From positions 149,939,001 to 150,003,000 of the forward strand of contig NC_133026.1 in assembly GCF_048771995.1 (NCBI RefSeq): a stretch of 64,000 nt of DNA, in the 5' to 3' direction. Shown piece by piece: positions 57,946 through 64,000 of this stretch. The stretch's first letter is position 1, and each line of letters opens with the position of its first letter. The notes under the pieces are model-generated. The model did not search any database. It saw nothing but the letters and a program-made list of their open reading frames with translations, and was not told where the DNA came from. The DNA is from Taeniopygia guttata. Lineage: Eukaryota > Chordata > Aves > Passeriformes > Estrildidae. The position numbers were made by a program, and so were the translations under genes.

Positions 57946-58814
57946 AAATTAGCAAACTCCTAACGACTTCAAGCAATTGAGGGTTGATTTTTTCCAATCA
58001 ATTTTCCAGCTAAACAGCTAAACCAGGAGGAAATGACAGATATTAATCAGAATTCCTATTATCTCTCCTGGTTTGTGCAACTCATCTTCTGCTGTCCTAA
58101 GCATCAGAGCGTTTGATAAAGCAGTTGCGGGGGGAAAAAAATCAACTTTTTTAATGAAATAGTTTTTGTACGAAATTGCCAATTCATCAAAATCAAATTT
58201 CTTCACTCCACCGCATCTCTCCGGGCCAATTAGTTTGTAATTAGTTAACAGCAAGTGGAACAGTTCTAAGCAGAGGGACAAAGACAAGTGCTATCAGAAT
58301 TCCTGCCTCTGTAAATAGAGGAGCATCTGCTCCAGGGAAAGGAAACCTGACTTTAAAGGATTGATCTCCTGCATCTAAATTGCATGTCCCGAGTGGAGAC
58401 TCCCTGGTTTAGATGGATCTTGCTTGCCATACCTGGGTTTGATCCAAAATCCATCCTGGACTTCAAAGCACTTTGTTACTTCTGCAGAAGACTTATTTGT
58501 CCACAGAATCCTATTTTCCAATGCTTCATCAAAAACTTCAGAATCAAGCCACAAAAAAAGCCTTGACAAGAATGATCCCTCAAGAAAACATTTTCCCAAT
58601 GCATAAATCCAGGAGATGAGCTCCTTCTGTGCGGGAAATTTTTCCCAGAACCTTGTTAATATTGGGAAAGCACCATCACTTCTGGGGACCGACCACAAAC
58701 TAAGGACAGGATGGACAAAAAAGGAGATTTTATGACCATTGCATGAGGGGGAGACAATTCAGGAGGACTTCACGGATGCCATGAGGTTAAGCAGGGAAAA
58801 AATTGAAAGGACCA
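57946..58814. other. Unrecognised sequence
   Basis: The last 80 bases or so (58730-58814) may be a diverged extension of the next CR1. Confidence 0.4.
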
Positions 58815-59058
58815 AAGCCCCACTGAGGTGGGGATGGTTCTCCTAAGGAATAGGACACAGCCTCAAGTTATCAGGGAATGTCTAGATTGGGTATTAGGGA
58901 AAATTTCTTCACCAGGAGGGTTGGAACAGGCTGCCCGGGAGGGAGGGATTTAAAGGATGTGTGGTTGTGACACCTGGGGACATGGGTTTGTTTTGGGAAT
59001 GGTGACTCAAAGATCTCAGAGGTCTTCTCCAACCTGAAGGACTCCATGATTCTCTGGG
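58815..59058 (+). repeat. CR1 LINE 3' fragment
   Basis: 'aggacacagcctcaagttat', 'agggaaaatttcttcaccag', 'ggttggaacaggctgcccgg', 'gaggtcttctccaacctgaa' and a 'catgattctctggg' tail. Confidence 0.9.
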
Positions 59059-59157
59059 AAAGAAGACACCAAGAGAACATGGATTGAGTGCAGCTGTGGC
59101 CACCTGAGGAGCAATGGTCCCTGCTGGTCATGTCTGGCCCCAAAATCACCCTTTTCT

Positions 59158-59275
59158 ACCCAGGGCTGGACAGGACTTGGAGAAACCTGTAGAAGGTGTC
59201 CCAGCCCATGGCAAGTGTTGGAAGTGGATCATCTGGAAGGTTCCTTCCACTAAAAATTTTTCTGTGATTCCGTGT
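59158..59275 (+). repeat. CR1 LINE 3' fragment
   Basis: 'cagggctggacaggacttgg', 'aaggtgtcccagcccatggc' and a 'ttctgtgattccgtg' tail. It lies 100 bp downstream of another forward CR1 of a different subgroup. Confidence 0.88.
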
Positions 59276-60693
59276 TTCCTCCTGCAGCAGCTGGTCTGGA
59301 AATCCCAGGTTCCTCCCCATCCATATTCTGTGGTTTCTTGTGAGGCCAGGATAATTACTTTTCCTGGTGGATGGAAAAGTTCATAGACTGGGGAGCAGCA
59401 AGGGTGGTTGAGGTTTCTGGTTTGAGACTTGTTGTGTGATCCCAGGAAATTCACATTTCCTGCCTGTATTTCCAATATTTTGCCACATTTGTACACAGGA
59501 AGATGCAACTCCTGGTAAGGGAAAAGTCAGAAAGTTTGTAATTAGGGCAGAACAAGCAAAAAACCTCTTCGTGGTCCAAGGCCAGGCTGCTCTACCCAAC
59601 TCCAAAGCTGGGTGTGCGGGAAAATTCTTTCCCTTCTCCCTGCAAACAACTCTGGGATTGCCAGCAGGAGCTGGCAGGGATCCCACAGTCTGAGCTTTTT
59701 GTGAGCAGAAGAGCTCAGCAATTAGCAAAATAACAAAATAACGGAAAAAAAAAAAAAAAAGAGAGAGAGAGAGAGAGTCAAATGCATTTTTGATGCTCTG
59801 AAGTTGCTGAGATTTTTAAACAAACAATCTGGGGTTGCTCCCACACCCTGGGAGAGGTTTGGGCTCCAGCCATGTGGCAACAGCACCACCGTATGGGAAT
59901 CTCCAATCCCTGCACTGGAATTTTCTCCATCGACTCCTGGCTCCACAGACAAGATCAGCACCGTGGTGGGATTTATTTTCAGCCGTGCATTGATTTCATG
60001 GTTGTCAGCAGAAATGTGTGGGACGTGAAGGTGAACTTTTTCTCCAGGGCTGGTCAGGCTGGCTCGGGAATTTGGAAATTCCTAATTGGAATTGCTGAAT
60101 GTTTCACTCATGTGCCCAGACCCTTGAAGAAATACTCAAGGTCAAACAGACTCCTTGCTCGTTAGACTTTTGTATTGCACCCTGCTTGTACCTATGTGCA
60201 CACATAGATCCCAAAATCTTTGCTTGGGATGCAGGAATTCCAAGCCCTGTATGGTGGTGGAGGAAAAAGAAGCACAAAGAAAGGAAGGCTTGAGCCAAAG
60301 GTCGGTTAGAAGCTCAGTGACAGAAACCCAAACACCTTCCTGCATCTCTCAATGTCCTGCTCTTAATGGCAGCTCCAGTCTCCATTGCTGGGCTCTGAAA
60401 TTCCATCAGGAATCCCAGCCTTGCATCCACGTGCTCTGGAGCTGAACAGCAAACCTGGATATAAATCTTTGGAGTGGGAGGTTGACCATGACATGGAACG
60501 GTGGTAAATATCTTCAGATGTGGAAGCTGGAATCTCTTTCTGCTGGCAGCCAGGGGCACATCTGGAGCAGCTGGAATAATTTTTCCTGCTGCTGGATCAG
60601 CATCATTCATGTCCACCCCAGGACAGAAGAAAGTGGAAAACAGCTGGGAGCTGGGGAAGGCTGAGACAGGAGACACATCCTGTGTGTTTTCCA
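59276..60693. other. Unrecognised sequence
   Basis: Contains the (A)n(GA)n microsatellite at 59744-59777. No exon or other element recognised. Confidence 0.45.
59744..59777. repeat. Poly(A) and (GA)n microsatellite
   Basis: About 17 A are followed by GA dinucleotides to 59777. Confidence 0.93.
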
Positions 60694-60920
60694 TAGAATC
60701 ATGGAATGGTTTGGATGGGAAAAGACCTTCAGGGTCATCTTGTCCAACCTCCTGCCATGGACAGGGACACCTTCCACTAGACCAGGTTGCTTCTGTTGTC
60801 CTGTTGTGCCTTGGGCAGTTCCAGAAATGGAGCCACAGCTTCTCTGGGCATCCTGTGCCAGGGCCTCACCACCCTCAAAGGAAGAATTCTTTCCCAATAT
60901 CCAATCTAAGCTACTCTTTC
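60694..60920 (-). repeat. CR1 LINE 3' fragment, reverse
   Basis: 'catagaatcatggaatggtt', 'ctgccatggacagggacacc', 'actagaccaggttgctt' and 'aatatccaatctaagctact'. It is truncated exactly at an ATCC array. Confidence 0.94.
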
Positions 60921-60975
60921 ATCCATCCATCCATCCATCCATCCATCCATCCATCCATCCATCCATCCATCCATC
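60921..60975. repeat. (ATCC)n tetranucleotide array, about 14 units
   Basis: Uninterrupted ATCC units from 60921 to about 60974. It begins where the reverse CR1 breaks off. Confidence 0.95.
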
Positions 60976-61445
60976 TCTGGGAACATCTCTACATCTCCTC
61001 CTTTTGAAATCTTTCTCTCCCCTTATCAATCCATCCCTTATCCTGCCTATCCAGTTCCACGCCTCATTTGGGATCCACACTTCCCACCTTGCAGAAAAGT
61101 CCATAATGGGATTTGCCTCACTCCCAGCTGGTGACTTCATCTCATTTATTCCCCAGCCATTCTGATTTGGGACAGCTGAATATTCCTGAGGCTGTGTTCA
61201 CAGCAACAGCCACTAGAAATTCCCACTTGGATGCCTAAAACTGGTCATTAAAACCCCTTCTCTAACATCCCACAGCCTCACAGCCTGGGTAGATTTGCAG
61301 ACAGCACTTCAGGCAGCATCAGCTCTCTGTTAACACCATCCACGAGTGGAAAAGGCAATAAAATTCCCATTTTAACCACACATAGGGACTTCAGAACATC
61401 CTGGAAAGGAGTTACAGGCACGACCATGCTGAGAAAACTCAGTGC
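60976..61445. other. Unrecognised sequence
   Basis: Nothing recognised. Confidence 0.45.
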
Positions 61446-61592
61446 TCAGAGATGCTGTGGCTGCCCCATCCCTGGAAGTGTCCAAGGCCAGGCTGGGCAG
61501 GGTTTAGACCTGGCTTAGACCCCATGGCAGGGATGTGGAACGAGGTCATCTTGAAGACCCTTCCCCAAATAATTCCATGATCCTGTTATTTT
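61446..61592 (+). repeat. CR1 LINE 3' fragment
   Basis: 'gctgtggctgccccatccct', 'ggaagtgtccaaggccaggc' and a shortened end with 'aattccatgatcctg'. Confidence 0.92.
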
Positions 61593-63730
61593 AAGATCTC
61601 TGTCATCCTACAAGCTTCCCTACAGATTACCAGGAAATTGGAGAAACTTCCTTTTGATGTCTCTCTGTCCAGATTTTCCAGGAATCCTCTCACATTTTTT
61701 TTCCTCAAATTTCCAGCTCATGGCTGCTCCTCGATGTCTGTATGGTCTGTACCAAAATCCATCACCATTTTCCCAGCCTGACACCCAGCAGGAGCAAATG
61801 ATCCAGAATCAGCTTAGAGCAAATAATCAATTCCAGTTTCCCCCTTCCCAAACAGAGAGCTCCAGACCTGCCTCTATCAGGAATCTGCAGTGAGAGCAAA
61901 AAAAAGTATTTTAAAAACACACATTCCAAGGGATTTGCAGACTTCATGAGATTTCCAGAGGAAACTGATGATATTTTCCATGCCGGCAGGTGAATTGGGA
62001 ATTTTATAACCTCAGGAAAAGAAAACAACACTTTGTACACCCAGTCCTATGGGTAACTGTGTGTTAATGCATGTGGAATTATAACGGGGCACGTTTGCCA
62101 TCTTCAGGAATCAGGCAGGAATTGCACTTCAATTTTCCAAAAAACAGCGAGAATAAACAATTTACGTAAGAATAAAGGAATTCCTGGGATCTCACACAGC
62201 CTCAGGCAAGCAGGACTGGGGGATGGAGAAGCTCTCATCGGTCAGATTCTCTCACAGCACCAAAAGTTTTGAGCTTTTCTGACTGATGTTAGAAAAAAGA
62301 ATAAAAAACAATGCTACTGGGAAATATTAAAGAGTTTTTTTCTTTATCAATGCATTTTTGAAGAAATATTTAATTTCAGACCTTGGTGGGTTTGATAGGG
62401 AGTGTTTTTTTTTCCTCTTTGTCCTGTTCTTCCTTACCACAAAAAGCCAAACCCTACAGGGACAGTCCTAAGGGATTAAAAAAGAAAAATAACCTTCAAT
62501 ACCTCTGAATGAGGAAGTCCAGAGCCTGGAAAAAGATTAGGTTTTTTAATACATAAAGCTTGGCTATAAATTTTATGGTCTGTAAAAATATGATGGGGCA
62601 GAAGCCAACAGATACAGAAAAAAGGTGTTGGGGTGGTCTTTTAGGCCTTTTTTACACAGAAGAGTGCAAGTGGAAGTGGTTAAGATCCCCATGGAGGAAT
62701 TGAGATTTGTCAAATCATCTCCTGCAACAGATTCTCCTCTGGCATAAGTCAGGGCAGGAGTTTTAGTCTCTACCCTTCATCCCACAGCCACTGATAAATT
62801 ATCCACTTGCACACCTTTTGGAAAGGTTCCTGAGAGATAAACTTCATGGGAATAAATCCCTGAAAGAGAGAAATGCACAGCACTAATCCCAAGATCCCAG
62901 GGGGGAAAAAACTATTAAAAAATTGAATTTAGCAAACCCTCCCCCCGCTGTTTTCTTTTGCCCTGGCATATCCTGAGAAGTGGTCACAGGGTGTGAGAAA
63001 TGGGAGAGGACTCTGCTCAACCCATGAGAGCAAACATTCGCACTCGAGGCTGGAATGTGGGTGAACTCACCCTGTCTGTGATGGAGAAGTGACATTTTAT
63101 GGACAGGCCTGGGTTGTTGACATTGCATCTGCTCTAAGCCAAGTGTCCAAACTTGTACCCAGCCGATGCCAGACAAGAGCCAAGCCACAGATGAAACATC
63201 TCAAAACACCAAATAATTCCAGCACAAAGTCCCTTGGGCTTCAAACATCAAAAATAAAGAGTCGGCCACTGCTTTTTAACAGAAAATAAATGCAAATGAT
63301 GGCGAATGAACTCCTCAATACCTGGAAATGCCAATGCACTTTTAAATTGCCCACATACCTCCCTACCACATACCTTGTTATCACGAGTATCACTCACACA
63401 GGCAGATAAATACCCGGAGCTGTTGATTCAAAGAACATTTTGTCCTCAGTTCCAACACAATGGCTCCACTCAGGGTGGCACCGGGGGTGGAGAGCCTCGT
63501 TCACGGGGTGCCACTGCAGCCTCAGTGGCTCTGAAGAAGAAATGCATAAGGCCAGCCTTGTTCGGAAGAATTTGGGGCTTTTTCCACTCCTGTGAGCACT
63601 TTGCCCAAGGGTAGGAGGGAAGGCAGGGGGGTTGAGGGGAGCCCAGAGGTTGGCAGGGAAAGAGGAGAGGCACCAAACACAAATATCTCAACACACAAGG
63701 CAACCCCTCCCTTGGTGCTGCCAGCAGCTC
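61593..63730. other. Upstream flank of the Ly6-like gene, no recognised repeat
   Basis: About 2.1 kb with no CR1 or LTR recognised. AT-rich to about 62980, then GC-richer toward the promoter (63460-63780). Confidence 0.45.
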
Positions 63731-63733
63731 CCT

Positions 63734-63770
63734 CAGGTGCCTTCTCAGGGATGACCTTGTGGGCACGCCC
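63734..63770 (+). promoter_or_regulatory. Candidate proximal promoter motifs
   Basis: Within 50 bp upstream of the TATA box lie an E-box CAGGTG (63734-63739), a nuclear-receptor half-site TGACCTTG (63752-63759) and a GC/CACC-type box GGGCACGCCC (63761-63770). These are matches to known motif types only; use in vivo is not shown. Confidence 0.35.
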
Positions 63771-63782
63771 GGCCTCCCAGGA

Positions 63783-63789
63783 TATATAA
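63783..63789 (+). promoter_or_regulatory. TATA box
   Basis: TATATAA stands 62 bp before the start codon. The usual spacing would place transcription start near 63811-63816 and leave a 5' UTR of only about 30 bases. Its fit to the exon that follows is the main reason to accept it. Confidence 0.75.
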
Positions 63790-63844
63790 CCTGCCCCAGG
63801 AGGAAAGAACCCAGAGAGGCAGCCCCAAAACAGGTTATTCCAAG

Positions 63845-63896
63845 ATGAAGGCTTTCCTTGTGCTCCTGCTGGGAGCGCTCCTGTGCGTGGACTCAG
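63845..63896 (+). CDS. First coding exon of a Ly6/uPAR-family protein (provisional), partial gene
   Basis: The exon encodes MKAFLVLLLGALLCVDS plus the first base of the next codon: a lysine after the start methionine, then a hydrophobic run from Phe4 to Val15, which is a signal peptide for entry into the secretory pathway. The start codon has A at -3, a favourable context. The exon ends CAG|GTAAGA, a consensus donor, in phase 1. A short signal-peptide exon ending in phase 1 is typical of Ly6 genes such as LY6E and PSCA, whose mature products are small disulfide-rich, often GPI-anchored surface proteins, and avian LY6E begins MKAFL as I recall. The cysteine-rich exons lie beyond the window, so any other small secreted protein with a similar leader remains possible. 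A TATA box lies upstream. No symbol is assigned. Confidence 0.65.
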
Positions 63897-64000
63897 GTAA
63901 GACCCCCAAAAAGGATCCACCCCACATCCCTCCCTGCAGATTTTCAGTCTGGAAGGAGAATTCGTGGTGGGGTTTGGCAATGAGGGAAGAGATGTTGGCA
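63897..64000 (+). other. Start of intron 1 of the Ly6-like gene
   Basis: It begins at the GTAAGA donor and runs to the window end; no acceptor with a plausible second exon is seen. Confidence 0.6.

Overview
The window looks like avian nuclear DNA. Its dominant content is about fifty short, 5'-truncated copies of CR1, the LINE family that dominates bird genomes, recognisable by their 3' untranslated region and the ATTCTATG-type 3' tail. It also holds retroviral LTRs of avian type and ordinary microsatellites, and no SINEs were recognised. A songbird is my best guess from the style of the LTRs, but that is inference. There are no bacterial features (operons, CRISPR, insertion sequences).

Layout. 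Positions 1-147 look like the 3' end of an LTR cut by the window edge. From there to about 63.7 kb I can support no gene: the interval is intergenic, or part of a very long intron, made of unrecognised sequence peppered with CR1 fragments (31 forward, 20 reverse by my count). The longest CR1 copy is at 20640-21498. Landmarks are a palindromic AT-rich hairpin (4057-4149), a probable 5'-inverted CR1 (6777-7014), an old LTR of about 1 kb carrying a CR1 insertion and an AT-rich expansion (about 28740-29798), an uninterrupted 66-copy GGGAA array (32071-32404), a doublet of POU octamers above a TATA-like box (42399-42475), a solo LTR (42676-43208), a 66-bp tandem duplication (50730-50861), a 17-unit octanucleotide array grown from a CR1 tail (51825-51960), and a CR1 split by a second solo LTR (53754-54316).

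Only the last 250 bases hold a gene I can support. A TATA-box promoter (63783-63789) leads a very short 5' UTR and a first coding exon (63845-63896) that encodes the signal peptide MKAFLVLLLGALLCVDS and ends at a consensus splice donor in phase 1. This is the usual first exon of small secreted or GPI-anchored Ly6/uPAR-family proteins (LY6E/PSCA type). The rest of the gene lies beyond the window, so the family assignment is provisional.

Most open reading frames in the window, including those of 213, 198, 164, 152 and 136 codons, fall in repeats or antisense to them and are not genes. I found no previously undescribed gene system. The points worth a second look are structural: nested repeats, an inverted CR1, G-quadruplex-capable arrays and one compact candidate regulatory element.
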